Positions 1-11,946 of a stretch of DNA of 64,000 nucleotides are shown here, piece by piece. The stretch is from Opisthorchis felineus. Taxonomy: Eukaryota > Platyhelminthes > Trematoda > Opisthorchiida > Opisthorchiidae. The notes under the pieces are model-generated. The model was not told where the DNA came from, ran no database searches, and saw only the letters and a list, made by a program, of their open reading frames with translations. The DNA lies in the NCBI GenBank assembly GCA_004794785.1, contig SJOL01008692.1, positions 1,246,868 through 1,310,867 of the forward strand, given 5' to 3'. Positions within the stretch are counted from its first letter, which is position 1, and the number at the start of each line of letters is the position of its first letter. The translations under genes and the position numbers were made by a program.

Positions 1-1183
1 CAGCGAGGCGCTGGCAGAATTTTGTGTGACCACGGTCGCAAGACGTCTCCCTACTGCAACGTGATGAGGTCATATGCGGCAGAATCAGGCCTTGGTTCGG
101 CCTAGCCCATTTGCTACCAGATGTGACAATCGGATGTAGCTCTCTCTGATGATGAAGACGGTGAACTGTTGAACAAAGCGACATGGAACACATCCTCTTA
201 TTCCACCCAGCTTAGTCGAACCGGATCAGAGAGCATGTTGTTGATTGGGGATCTCACCAACCGGGACAGTTGCTGATCGGGACTTCTGTGCACAGTGACT
301 TGACTACTCATGAGTAACCAAAATATCGAACGAAATTACTGGCTGGCCACGGGACAGATATCCAGAGATCGCGTGATCAAAAGTGCTAGCAAAATGCTAC
401 GTATGAACTTCTTGGTAGGAATCATTCACGTACGAAAACTTCCTCGTAGGTTTCATTATGAGCCCGCTCCAGTCGTCATTCGTCAACTGTGACCATCAGC
501 GACTCGTGTGAGGATGTTGGGTTACGGTTACTCTATGGGGTGTAAACTGAATGGATCAGGAGGCTGCATGTGGTCACTTATCCAAAAATGCGCCCTCTTA
601 GGATGATGAACAGATTATTTTTAATCGTTCTTCAATGTAATTCTGACAATTTGCGTTTATTTAGGTAACAAACCGTCAGTGGAGCAGGAAAATCCGCGGT
701 TCTAAATAAACTGCTCCAAAGAACCAAGAAAATTCGTACAAAAACTGTGTATTACTTCAAGTACATGGAGAAACGAAGTGGGTTGACTGTGAACCGGTGG
801 AGCAGCGGGAGACATCTTGTCTTCGCATTTCAGACCACCGGGTCTCCAACCCAAATGTGGCCAATGATTAGGGTACTACTGAATACTTCGAATGGGTGTG
901 AAACCCTATCTCACTGCTATCTCTCTGATGTGGATCAACCAGACGCACACCGTCAATCCTTCAAGCAGTTTTGAAGTTAGTATGGTGTTAGGAAGTCTCT
1001 CACACGCTGAGAAGCATCACACTACCGTCTTTTAGTTACAGAGGAGGCTTTTTGACTGAAATCCGTCTTCAAAAAAACGGAACACTTCATTTCTACTCAG
1101 TTGAGCTTCAGTAACTTATACACGCTCCAGACGAATTTTTTTTTAAAGAACAACTATCCTGCTGTATACTGTCACATCCTTAC
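1..1183. other. presumed MAPK15 intron 4, no recognised feature
   Basis: Downstream of the exon-4 donor on the minus strand. I looked for the next kinase exon (PSN...DFG...TEY) on the minus strand and found none. Short open frames on the plus strand (310-492, 747-974) resemble no known protein. Confidence 0.6.
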
Positions 1184-1314
1184 CTTTTGGTCCCTGTGTA
1201 TGACCTCCGCAGAGTGCAAGTAAGCTGTGGCCTTCAAAAGTTGATACATGATAAACTGTCTGTGAACATCTTTAAGTAGGTTTCCGCGTTTGATCACATT
1301 GTGAAGATCAGTTT
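1184..1314 (-). CDS. MAPK15: MAPK15 (ERK7/8-like kinase), coding exon 4
   Basis: This exon encodes the kinase segment from the end of the hinge to the catalytic loop. On the minus strand it reads through TDLH, a helix with [11 protein letters not shown], and ends VIHRDQK. HRD contains the catalytic-base aspartate. Gln after HRD (HRDQKPSN) is, from what I know of the family, characteristic of MAPK15; ERK1/2 have HRDLKPSN. The exon begins after a TTAAG acceptor with the last two bases of a Glu codon, and ends at a K|GTAAGG donor in the same frame. The next exon should start with PSN, but I find no such match in the remaining 1,183 bases, so the DFG motif, TEY activation loop and C-lobe lie outside the window. 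MAPK15 proteins act in ciliogenesis and autophagy in other animals; that role here is inferred from family. Confidence 0.93.
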
Positions 1315-1363
1315 CTTAACGATAGAAAGATGGAGTTAAAATGGTTGTGCTCAAAGACCGTAC

Positions 1364-1484
1364 CCATATATTCAAACACCAGGTAGATATCCTTGTCTGT
1401 GTTCGCTCGGATAACACTGAACAGCTTGATAATGTTTGGATGGTTGCCGAATTCTTGCAGGTAAGCGATTTCCCGAAATGTTCG
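1364..1484 (-). CDS. MAPK15: MAPK15 coding exon 3
   Basis: The exon encodes the kinase alphaC helix through the hinge: [36 protein letters not shown]. The order and spacing match MAPK15 proteins as I know them. It starts at an ATAG acceptor in phase 0, directly continuing exon 2 (TDAQ then RTFREI). It ends after ATG G, before a GTACGG donor, in phase 1. The split codon is completed as Glu at the start of exon 4. The alphaC Glu that pairs with the ATP-binding lysine is present in the FREI segment. Introns on either side are only 39 nt (1,485-1,523) and 49 nt (1,315-1,363). No internal stop is seen. Confidence 0.93.
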
Positions 1485-1523
1485 CTATCCGGAAAAACTG
1501 TTAGGCAATAATCATCGACTAAC

Positions 1524-1622
1524 CTGGGCATCCGTTTGATTGCGAAAGGCATCGAAAATTTTCTTCAATGCAACGATCTCGTGTGTCTTCCGGTTCAAAG
1601 CTTTCCACACAATCCCATACGC
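1524..1622 (-). CDS. MAPK15: MAPK15 coding exon 2
   Basis: This 99-nt phase-0 exon encodes 33 residues: [11 protein letters not shown], then [12 protein letters not shown], then TDAQ. It completes the glycine-rich loop begun in exon 1 (G-K-G joined to A-Y-G gives GxGxxG) and carries the conserved ATP-binding lysine in VALK. IFDAF followed by TDAQ is a typical MAPK15 stretch. The acceptor is a pyrimidine-rich tract ending CTCTCCAG; the donor is CAG|GTTAGT. The upstream intron is about 16.5 kb, reaching exon 1 at 18,169. Open-reading-frame calls here start at spurious internal Met codons on both strands and miss this exon. Confidence 0.94.
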
Positions 1623-3207
1623 CTGGAGAGTACAAACGTAAGTAAGTTTGACACCTCAACAGAAAGTCACAGAAAAATAGTAGCTTCATTCTTTTATAAG
1701 ACACATGTACGTGACAGTCCATAAATGTGGAAAGCTTAGCAGATGTCGGGGTTGATTCTTCGGGTCAAGCTAGCAGAAGGGAGGGTGGTTTGACCCGAGT
1801 GAGTTTCTGGTGTGAAAGTGTGGAAGTCAGACAACCCCAAAGAGTCCCGCAAGATTAACCAATGAGTTCGTGCGTAGAGAAGTTTATTTTCAGTGTTGGC
1901 AGTGAAATTCATCTGACTTGGATCAATAAATGTGACAAGAAATCAATTCTGAAACCAGTTTAGGACCCGAAGACTTGGTAACTCTGAAGATAAGCACGTT
2001 TAGGAAGTATCTTTAACTTAATTTTACCTTCAGGCTTCATTATAGCTACTAACAGGGCCCGTTTGTTTCAGTAATGTGACTTATAATTTGCAGGACACAG
2101 TATTAAACACACCTAAAGGGAGTTTAGTGGCTGGAATACGGATTAAATCACTGGAAATACGTGGTGCTGTATTTCCGTCCCTAGGGAAGCAAAGATATAT
2201 CGGTGGATGGACAGCAAAGTGACGTATCGGCGATGCGGCGAAAGAAAGGTGAACGAACACGCTGAAAACGATCATGATGTATCGCCTTACGAACGGATGT
2301 GTCCGCTTACAAAACCTGCACAGTTCTTCTTCTTCGGAAAAGGTCTCATGTAAATCAGAATCTAAGAGGCCTATCTCAGAGGCCTATTTCGTTGGGCACC
2401 CATTTTGCCAGTTGTAGCGCAACCAACCCCAGCCTCAGACAACACTAGCCAGCGCCACCGACCCCATTTAGTGGCATATTAGGGAAGTCAGACGCTCGAG
2501 CCAAAAGATAATCTGAGAGCGAATGACGACCTTTGAACCAATGACACCGCAGTGGATGGTAGAAGGTGGGGTGATCCAACGGCGTATGGTCTTGGGTGTC
2601 CGTTAGCCGACTTGCTGGTCCAACGGACAGCTGATTTCCTAGGGGTCGCGGGGCAAGGCGATGAGTCAGCCAATGATATAACGGGCTGAGCGCCTTCTCA
2701 TTTCCCGGTTGGCCACTGTGATGGATTGACTTTGCGCCAAAGTCAGCTGCCGCCATTCCAATGTGTTTTTTTTTCAACCTGAACGCCTCACTGACTGCTG
2801 ATCTTTGTTGGTTGGCAATTTTTCATGTGGATTCAAATCCTGTCATTCAGCTGCAACCAAAGTGTTGTGAGTGACTGAGGAAAATGCAGAACATAAGTTG
2901 TTAATTTTAGACTCAGCGGGCGAGATCTGACAAGAATAGAACTGGAAATTTGTTTGCAAATACCGTGAACCTGAAAGTGTGATAAATCGGCCGTGACCTA
3001 CTTCCCTGCCTAATCTATCGAGGACACGCAGCTCGGAGTTTTCTCCGGAATTATCAGTTTGGAGAAATCAGCTCCAAAGTTGAGTTGATGGAATTGGCGT
3101 CAAACCATTTTACAAAATTCACATCTTACAAAGGCCCATGAAATGTGCATCGCTGCCACTTACAAGCAAACAGTTATGAGGCATCTGGAGGAGGGAAACC
3201 ACTTACA

Positions 3208-3415
3208 AGTTTCGACTGCTCACAACCGGTTTCGCCCTTATTGGGGCTCATCAGATAGATGAAGCATCCGTCAACATTATGTTCTACTTGAAATCAAGCT
3301 GTACGAAGTTCACGAAATGTAACAATTTGCGCAAGCATACGTACCTAAGGTTGACGGAAACTCGGGGACTGCGCCCACCTGATGAGCCCCAAGAAGGATG
3401 AAACCGGTGTGTTGA
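3208..3415. repeat. head-to-head inverted duplication (fold-back repeat)
   Basis: The left arm (core 3,216-3,254, CTGCTCACAACCGG to GGGGCTCATCAG) is the reverse complement of the right arm (3,379-3,415, CTGATGAGCCCC to AAACCGGTGTGTTG) with a few mismatches. The match extends inward through CCGTCAAC on the left and GTTGACGG on the right. A single unpaired copy of the same unit lies at 6,083-6,172. Confidence 0.75.
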
Positions 3416-3487
3416 AGAGTTTCCAGAAACTTCTTGAATTATTTCGTTCGAGAAAATATGCTGCAATGTCTCGAATATCGTGCCAAT

Positions 3488-3601
3488 TGAAACATGAGGC
3501 GGCCTTCGTACATTACATTTAGCTGAAACATGTCACGAACGAGAGATTCAGCTGGGAGTCATTTGAGGCTCCTCTTAAAACCAAAGTTGGTACATAAATG
3601 A
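3488..3601 (+). repeat. dispersed repeat X, copy 1
   Basis: Shares GAAACATGA, GAGAGATTCAGCTGG, AAAACCAAA and the terminal AAATGAG with 5,944-6,056 in the same order and spacing, with substitutions between. It lies just downstream of the inverted duplication. The family is not recognised. Confidence 0.6.
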
Positions 3602-4590
3602 GCGTATTTTTTGAGGTACCTAGAGCTTCGTAGAATCTAGCCTAAGTTGGCTGAGCTTCACACTAATAAGGTTTCACTACAAATTCAGACATCTGTTCAC
3701 CGATGCTGACTTTTACCTGGGATGAAACCAGACCTTAGCGGCACAAGGCATTTTGCCTTCAGTTATGGGACAAACAATCGGACCGTTCATGGGCAGTTGA
3801 ACGGTCTAATCAAATCACCAGCTGATATGATCGGATATTGTTTTGTTTAACCCCTGCGGTTAGGCCCTAAAGACCCGCATAGCTCTAGTTCTGTGTGCTC
3901 TGGTATCGACCGGGTCTGTTTACGCCCTCATTGGTCGAAAAGTACAATTAATGGTTAGCAAAACGCCGTTGTTTTGTGTTACACTGCTCAGTAACGGACC
4001 ACAATTCAATCTGTATGATCAATCTATAGATTATTTTTAAAATTCGTGTGAATTTTTTGAACATTTTATGATACAACATGGGATATTGAGTATACAAAAG
4101 GGATGAATGTACGAGAGAGTTGCTTGGTTAAAGATTGTTTAAGCAAGTGGTCTATTAGGCACAGCAGTGTAGTTCCTGTCACTCACGGTCATACGGGAAA
4201 GAAAGCTTACGTAGAGTGGTACAGCTGGGACCCCGAACAACTCCCACAATGGTCGATCACCCCAGAAACGTTTGAAGTTTTTTCAGCCGTCCTAGAAATA
4301 CCATTTTTTATTAATAAAAACGAAGTTCGCGGGGGACCAAAGTTATATATCATAATCAGGCTCAGAACCTCCACATCACTCGCCCGGAAGCCCTTAGTTG
4401 GGAACTGATGGGTGTAATACGGTCCCATCGGATACAGTGAATTAGCCGAAGATGGCACCAGGGGGCGACGGGTTTTTTCATGTCTTGAGTGTTGACTTCG
4501 GGAGGGGAGAGTGGGGAGAGGACTTTCCAGAAGACTGGCGCATCTTCTTAGGGGCCCTGAGATATCTGTGGCAAGCTATCCCTAGGTCAC

Positions 4591-4715
4591 CATCCCTGTC
4601 CAAGTCTTTTTCGTGTTCTTTCATTATAAGGCTTCATTCAGATAAATTGGCATGGTTGTACGGCAGTGACGCACCAGTGTTTTCATCTGGTTTTGCTGCC
4701 AATGATGATGAAGAC
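4591..4715 (+). mobile_element. 5'-truncated RTE-like LINE 3' end
   Basis: Aligns with the 3' tail of RTE copy A (58,628-58,748). Shared blocks are ATAAGGCTT, ATAAAT, GGTTGTACGGCAG and CAGTGTT, followed by a degenerate TGATGATGA run. No coding part remains. Confidence 0.65.
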
Positions 4716-5624
4716 CTTAGGTGCGAAAGTTTATACTGGCCAAGTTTTTTTGTGAATCGATATAATCTATAGATGACTGCATCTTATCTGACAAGATGGA
4801 TTTACACGACACTATCAAAAGACAGACTGATGATCCTTTCGCCTTGTCAACGCTTTCGGAATGAAAGCGAACTTCGCTCCATTATCTGCTTTTGGCTAAT
4901 CGCGCAGGTGTAGTACTTTGACCTCATTGGGTCCATTATATGGACGAACGAACTATACGAACGAACGAAAAATCTACACCTTGTGTGTAACACATTTCAA
5001 GTGCTCCATAAACCGACAGGGATTCACAAAATGCGCTTTTCGAAATTGGCCTCGACGTTGTTTACTCACTCTTTGATATCCACTTTTTATTAGTTCCTTC
5101 TCAGAAAAGACCACCCTCAAACGAGACCTCTTTTGGTGGGTACCTTCAGTTGGCTACACAAGTATACACTGCCCATTCTGCATGATCAGTAACTTGGCGC
5201 GCAAATTTTAAAAGTACCAAGTCAAATCATGACGATCTTCATACACTGAACGGTGAATTTTCAGTGAATCTGCTTGTAACAGTATCTGCTCTCTGAGTTC
5301 CTTTTCAGCAACTATTCCGTATTCCTTGTTGGTGAGCGAGGATTGGCTACAAAAGGTGAACAGCTTGCTTTGGATCTTCTTAGTTTTCTACTTAATGACC
5401 ATTTCAAACGACGTCTCCATTTAATGACAGGTAATTTAACCGCGAGAAATGAGTCAATTCGTAAAACACAGTTTTGACGCAGAGCAATCCCAGTCATTAA
5501 TTTTTGCTCTGACCGACTGTGGATTGACAGTAGCTTAATTCTGGCGTTCGTGCTATCAGTTAATTTCCAGATTTTCTGATTGAGCGCTTGGGGGTGCAGT
5601 TACCTTAGAATGCTTGAGACAGGT

Positions 5625-5791
5625 CCCCTCTCTCGCCCAGTGTTTTCCCCTCGTTTTCACTCGAAGGCTTTACATATAATTAGATAAAATTTATGGTTGT
5701 ACGGCAGTGAATCATCAGTGTCATGTTGCTGTCTCTGATGATGATGACGGTGATGATGGTGCTGCTGATGGTGCTGCTGCTGATGATGATA
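5625..5791 (+). mobile_element. 5'-truncated RTE-like LINE 3' end with expanded TGATGR tail
   Basis: Contains AAGGCTTTA, AGATAAAAT, ATGGTTGTACGGCAGTGAA and CATCAGTGT, matching the tail of RTE copy A. It then runs into a TGATGA/TGATGG/GCTGCTGATG microsatellite at about 5,733-5,791. The tail looks like the element's own 3' terminal repeat, since copy A also ends in TGATGATG. Confidence 0.65.
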
Positions 5792-5943
5792 TGACTTATT
5801 TGTCCCTTCATTATCGATCAATATTTTGTCTGATGAGCCATAAAAAGGGCGTAAAAGGTTTTAAAGAGTTATCAGCAACTTTACGTGTGTTGTATTGTGT
5901 CTCTCAGGGCAACGTATTGCCACATCTTAAATAACGTACTAAC

Positions 5944-6056
5944 TGAAACATGAGTCGGCCTAGTGCTGCGCATTCAGGTGCCCAAAGACATCATGAACGA
6001 GAGATTCAGCTGGATTAATTTGAGTCTCTTGTCAAAACCAAATTCGCACGCAAATG
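5944..6056 (+). repeat. dispersed repeat X, copy 2
   Basis: Second copy of the repeat at 3,488-3,601. Here it lies upstream of the fold-back unit, the reverse of the order at 3.2-3.6 kb. Confidence 0.6.
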
Positions 6057-6082
6057 AGATTGTTTATCAAAATTTGTCAACA

Positions 6083-6172
6083 TCGAGATCAAGTAGAACA
6101 TACGGTTGACGGAAACCCAGGGACTATGCCCACCCGATGAGCCTCAACAAGGACAAAACCGGTTGTGTGCTG
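6083..6172 (+). repeat. single copy of the 3.2-kb fold-back unit
   Basis: Shares CAAGTAGAACATA, GGTTGACGGAAAC, GATGAGCC and AAAACCGGTTGTGTGC with either arm of the inverted duplication at 3,208-3,415. No opposing arm is present. Confidence 0.65.
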
Positions 6173-6713
6173 CCGAGGATTCTTCAGCAACCTTATGAGT
6201 AGCATGTTATATCTAGAGAAAAACAACTCAAGCCAAATTTAACGACAGTACTCTTCCTCTGTTGCTATCACGCTGATGCATGTAGCAGTCGGTACTAGCC
6301 TTCATGTCTGGGACGTTCGGGCATATATGGGGGTACGCAGGTCAAATGCTTTCTTGCTGCGTTTGTGCCGTAATTCGACCTGCAAGCTATCTGAAACTCA
6401 CCAGCTTAGCTACGTTGCCATCCGGGCCCGGGCCCGGGTCTGATGTCGACCATGCTGTTCATTAAGGGGCACTTATTTCAGGTTAGGAATTAAAACATTG
6501 ATCAGCGAAATGCATCAGTTTTCTGTCTCGTTTACGTGCATTAGCTCCTACCCAATGGTGCGTACAGCGCAACATGAATGGATTTTTAACAAACAAAAAT
6601 CATGTAGTTTCATTTAGACATTGTTCACAATGTCTAATTTATAATCTACTACATATAACTACTCCACATATGTATATACTTGTAGGCAATATGGTGCGGT
6701 TGTTGTTATGATC

Positions 6714-6889
6714 GCTGAGCTGAGCTGAGTTGAGCTGGGCAATTTGGTTGCAAGCGTTTCATCACCAACCGAAGTGACATCATTAGTGGGTAAACAGTGC
6801 GGTGTGCTGCGATGCCTCGCTAACTCACTACACACCGAGGATACCAACTCGGTTGGTGACGAAACGTTTACAACCAAGTTGCCCAGCTC
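6714..6889. repeat. fold-back (MITE-like) repeat
   Basis: Arms 6,732-6,775 and 6,847-6,889 are near-perfect reverse complements of each other: GAGCTGGGCAAYTTGGTTG and CGTTTCRTCACCAACCGA on one arm, the complement on the other. The spacer is 71 bp. A short GCTGA pentamer run (about 6,714-6,736) precedes the left arm. No transposase frame is present; the open frames over it on both strands are by-products of the palindrome. Confidence 0.8.
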
Positions 6890-8703
6890 AGCGAACGAAA
6901 TAACAGCTATCTATACAACTGCTTTCACCAAAACCCCCCTCGGCACCATAATGTTATAAACATTAGAGTGGGTATAATGTGAAGGAGACACATGAGTGAT
7001 TTCGCTCCAATTCACCACCTAAACACAACATACGTTTTGGCATCAGTTTGACGATGGAGTGCTCGATAAATTGCACCTAGTTTTCGAATATACTTCACTG
7101 AATAAGGCCTGGCATTCATTGAAGCCAAACGTGGAATGGAAGCCATTCACCAAAGAGCTAGTGGACCCGCCTTAATTCTGGAAAGCAGCCTGTAGTTAAC
7201 GATTGGTTTGCACAGTCGCTTTTATTTATTCCAAAGCTCAAAATGTACTGGTTGCTGTTGTAAGGTTAGTTTGTTGCCACTGGAGTTCAGTCAATGCGAT
7301 TTAGAGTTTTGAAGAAAGACGTTCCAGAGCAAGGATTTATTTGGAAACTTTTCATTTCCATGCTCATTTCTGCAGCCCAGGGATTAAGGCCCGAACTACT
7401 AATGGGAAGGCCCATTGTTTGAGCGCAATCCGTGGCTTTCGTATTGCCTTTGTTTAGGCTTGAGTAGTTTAGCAGTTCACGTGGTACCCATTCAATCAAC
7501 GGTTTGATTTGATTCTCTCAACTCCTGAAAGTTTTATTAAGTGACCAACGTAAAATTGCACAACACTGTAAGTTTGTTGGTTAGGTGTATGTGTGTTTTG
7601 CATCGATGCATTTCGTTCTAACTGAATTCCTGCAAATCATAACACCGGCTTTGAAAAGTGTGACTTCAAAATCCCTACTGGTGATGTGGTGAACTGCCTA
7701 CGATCTCCTTCCACGTAACTTCCAACTACAGTGGTATAGTCAGAAGATTGGTTACCGACCTTTCCGACCACCGGTACACTGGTTTGCAGAACTGCGCCTG
7801 TATTGGAAGCCTTAACCCTCTTTGGAAAGAGTATATCGGAGCGATTGTGTGCACTAAAACGATCCGCCTAAGAGTGCACCGTCCATTAATGCCAAGTGAT
7901 CTCAGTTGGAGAGTGGATCAACTGAATCCGACGGTGATCGTCTTACTTTCAAAAGCTGTCAGCTGTAGTCTGAATGCTCGCAATGGAACTTTCTATGGGT
8001 TTTTGCCATTCCGGTTGAGCACGCCAATTTCATGTTATCCATTTCTTGATCAACGGTCATTCGCTGCAGAGCAAATGAGGGACAGTTTATTGCCACGTGA
8101 TTGACCACTCAAATAAAGGACTTTGATATGCAATACGTACCGCGTGTAGATCTGTCACACTACCCGCGATTTCTTTCCTACCGTTTGTGTAGTGCTAAGT
8201 GACCTGCCAATTCAAATTGTGGTCATTCGAAATGACGAACTGAGTTACCTTAGTAAGGTTAATGCAATTTCCCAGACTATGTTGGGTACTTTCAATTTCT
8301 GAATTCCTCAAGGGTTCTCAAGTTTGTGTGGAAGTCGAATGGCTAGGAAGCCGATTCGATAAAATGGCGAAATGTCCACTTGGACAAGTTGCTTGGTGGC
8401 TACTTAGAAATAGCATGCAAAAGAAATTGGACAGCGTATGCGTGGGGGAATTCGAATTTCCTATTGCTGAGACCTGAATTTGGTGTTCACTTATGAGAAT
8501 AGTTGTAACAGTTGAGGCAACAACGCCATAGATTTGGTGTTTCGACTAGTTTCCCGAGATTTAGTCGAACAAGCGTCTCAAAATGGCAGAGGTACTTACA
8601 GGGACAGAAGTTGTCTACAATATTACCGCGCAACATTTATGAGGATGTGTAGTTCACTCTTATAAGAAACTTTAACCTAACAAATGAGTGTTTTGAAACT
8701 GGG

Positions 8704-8880
8704 CCAGAGGGAGCTCGTTGACTAAATTGCGAACTTACTGGTGAGAAGCTCCGTATTTCGAACCGAACCTTAGCACGTGGACCGCTTCTGTCTAAGCTTG
8801 GGTAGTCTGTCAGTATCTTAGCCCTGGTGCTTTCCTCAGGTGACACGGCAGGTAAGTACTAAAAAGGTGTTACAATTGTA
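8704..8880 (+). mobile_element. tRNA-derived SINE, old copy
   Basis: Matches the SINE consensus visible elsewhere in the window: B-box region TTTCGAACC, then CTTCTGTCTAAGCTTGGG, GCCCTGGTGCTTTCCTC, and the 3' end AAAGGTGTTACA. The A-box half is heavily decayed. Confidence 0.75.
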
Positions 8881-11459
8881 CACTCTTTCTCCTCGCGCTC
8901 ATCATCGTCACCATTTGAGCAACGGTAAACTCTAACAACGAAGAATGACCGACCGCGGGACGCCCTGATGACAATTTGGTGGTGTCATGCGAGAGATATC
9001 AAGTGTCACAAATCACTCGATAGAGAAATGCGATCTGTTTTGTGAAGGATGAACCCATCGGAACCGTCCTGTTTGGAAGTAGCCCATACACACAATCCCA
9101 CCGGATTCAATTTTGAGACTGTTCGGTGGACTTGACCGTAAAATGGACGCACCGTGCATGATCTAGTCTACTCTTATATGTGGTTCTCCGATGGTCGTAC
9201 CATACACAATCAATTCAATGCTAAGGAAACGAAGTCTGATCAGTGCATTGGGATTAGGGTTAGCATAAACGTAAAAAATTGGCTACTTGTGCAACTTGAA
9301 TCCTGAACCTAAATGTATTGGGAACTGGCATCTATATGACAACTCCAGTGAGTTATGTACTGACTTTTATTCACAGATATAAAAATATTCTGCAAGTTAT
9401 TCTGTCAGTTTGCGTCGACCGACTGATTCGTCTGTAAAGGGCTCCGCTCAGATTCTTTTTACCTGTGAAACGTCTACTTAATCGTTTTTGGAATGTAGTA
9501 AGGTTAAAATAGTGTTTTCACACCAAACCGATACAGAAGACCATTGGCAAGGACTATCCGAATGCTTAGATTGGGCCTGTTGAACGACGAACAAACCAGG
9601 CTGTCTCTTGAATTCTTCTCTCTTAATCTTGTTCTCTTGTGCAGCCGGTTTTTTTAATGAAAGGCTTCGAATCACGTAAGAAGGCGTCACATCTGTTAGT
9701 TTGCTCCGCGGAATTGCCAAGCTGCATCAAAGGAAATGAAGTTGGGTGACATGTACGGGAATCTAAGTTGTATTGTAGAGTTTAATTTTCAAGGACACCG
9801 TTGTTCCTTTAACAGAAACAAGCATTGACGAAACACAAGAATCCATATGCTTCCTATGCGCCTCGTTCGGGACACTTCTTAAACGCCTGAGCTGTAGACA
9901 ATAGAGGTCTGGACTCGACAAACATTCACGCAACCTGGGGAAGTAGTACTAAACTTGTGGCTTGTTTCCGCATAGCGTTCTCTGTGGTAGTCAAGCTTGG
10001 ACACGGTTCTCAAAGTTGGACCTAACTCAGTTTCAGTGAGGTCAGACCCATGCATTAACACCGCTCAACCTACACTTAGATCTCCTCACTTTATTGAAGG
10101 CAAGTGTCGTCTTTTCTGTTGCTGTAAAAACTTTTCCCCCGTTGAATGTTTGGGCCTACCAATGGTTTTAGTGTTGGTTGGATTTCTGGTATAAGTGGTG
10201 CATCAATATTTATGCCCTCAGGTGAAAGATAGCAATTTTCTTGTTTGAAACCACGCTGGACTACTGAAACCTGTTGCTGTTTTGCCGCTTGCCCTTCTAG
10301 GTTTGCTCCAGCTAGCCAAACAGTTGGTGAAGTCTACCTCGTCCGTTTTGTGACCGTGTTATCATGCTTCCCGCGTACTAGTTCCTTTGCGGGCCTGTCT
10401 TGCTAATTCATCATTGCTTATTTGATGCCCTATATCCTCACACGGAAGGAACTGTTTATAGGAAACCTCGCATTAAATATATGGTTGCATATTTTCTATA
10501 ATCACTCGGTTTTGCGAAAACATTCCTTGAAGGTTATGAAATCAGAAGCCTTTGAAAACCCAACTAAAACATACGACTATCCCTTATGTTGTCTGAGTTC
10601 GTATCTATCAGTCGATATATGAAGCATTTGTTGAAGACCGGAGGGTGATTGTCCTATACAGCCATGCTGCGCCGAATCTATTTTTTTAGCACTCACTCAA
10701 ACATTTTTCTCTCAACACTCAGTAAAGAGTACCTGATTTTATGATGATCAAGTGTTTCTGTCTCTTATGTGGTAAGATTTATCCCTTCCGTTTCTTTGCG
10801 GTTTACCATTATTACTGTAATAATATTCTAAATCCCATCAAAGAGATGCATTCTTCTAATCATCCACGTATGCTGAGCTTTGTTACGCAAAACGCGTTGG
10901 CAGTCGGCCGTAATTTCCAAAAACCATGACAATCAATGCAGTAGCATTCATGTCGTCGTAAAATCCAAGGCGAGTACACAACCACAAAATGTTTCTGGAC
11001 CGCCACTCGTTGCTAAAAGGAAAGATTTTGCCATCATCATCAAACGCTCATGCGTGCTCAGAGGCACTTAGCCTGAAAACATTTGTAGTACACAAAAAAG
11101 AATAGGCATTCCAGGTTGCATTCGGAATAAAAATAGGAAATACAAAGCCGGCACGTTTTTCATTATAAACAGCATAACAGAAGAGAAGAACGTGGCTGAA
11201 TCAAAGTATGCTTAAAACCGTGGGGAAAAATCCGGCTGCACACAATGTCCCACACACACTAGGTCTAGCAAATCCCAAGATGGCCTCAAGTGAATATAGC
11301 TGAACACACGGGAAGAATAATTTTCACCACGTAATGGGACAGACAGAGTTTTGGTGCTCATAGGCAAGCACGTTTGGCGTGATTCCACTCCAGGTCATCC
11401 CGCTCAACATTTCTCTTTATTGTATGAAAGGTAAACCAAGTCTCCTTGCAAAACCAACC

Positions 11460-11499
<40 letters not shown>
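11460..11499. repeat. TA microsatellite ending in an assembly gap
   Basis: About 40 bp of TA dinucleotides with one TACA interruption, followed directly by 14 Ns (11,500-11,513). The gap probably reflects an unresolved repeat length. Confidence 0.95.
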
Positions 11500-11764
11500 N
11501 NNNNNNNNNNNNNGCCTACCAATACAGAATGAGCGCGGCGGGGCGCTAAAGAGTCAGTTGCACTTTCTGACAATCGACGTTGTGTCATCTTAGGAAGTGA
11601 GGTCATACTTTATGCTTCGGTGTCACTGGTTGTGTACTTCTTGCTTAACAGATACTCTTTCAGGAATCAGCCTGTAAAGTTGCTACTGCCAACTTGACGG
11701 AGCCTCTTACATCAAGAGCCTAAAGATTCTGGGGTCCAAGTGGCCAGCTGAGAGTTGGTTGTAT

Positions 11765-11946
11765 CGTCTTTCAGCTGTAACACCCTTTACGTGCCTAGCT
11801 ACCATGCCACCCGAATGAGTCAAGGGGGCTAAGGTACTGTCGTGTTCTCAGGCCTAGACAAGAGCAATCAAGATGTAGAGAAGTGGTTTGACCAAAGAAC
11901 TTTTCGGTCGGTAAGTTCACGCCTTAGTCAATGAGTCATCTTGAGC
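11765..11946 (-). mobile_element. tRNA-derived SINE
   Basis: The 3' end (TTCAGCTGTAACACCC), the GTGCCTAGCTACCATG region, AGGCCTAGACA and a decayed tRNA-like head ending near GTCATCTTGAGC appear in the order of the other minus-strand copies. The B box is poorly kept. Confidence 0.75.

Noticed and set aside
2445..2777. 110-codon minus-strand frame starting MKKKHIGMAAADFG
   Set aside because: No domain, no splice-site support, and it lies within the inferred MAPK15 intron. Probably chance or old repeat sequence.
5733..5791. TGATGATGATGG run as a possible CRISPR or coding Asp/Ala repeat
   Set aside because: It is a microsatellite at the end of a LINE 3' tail; there is no spacer structure, and the host is eukaryotic.
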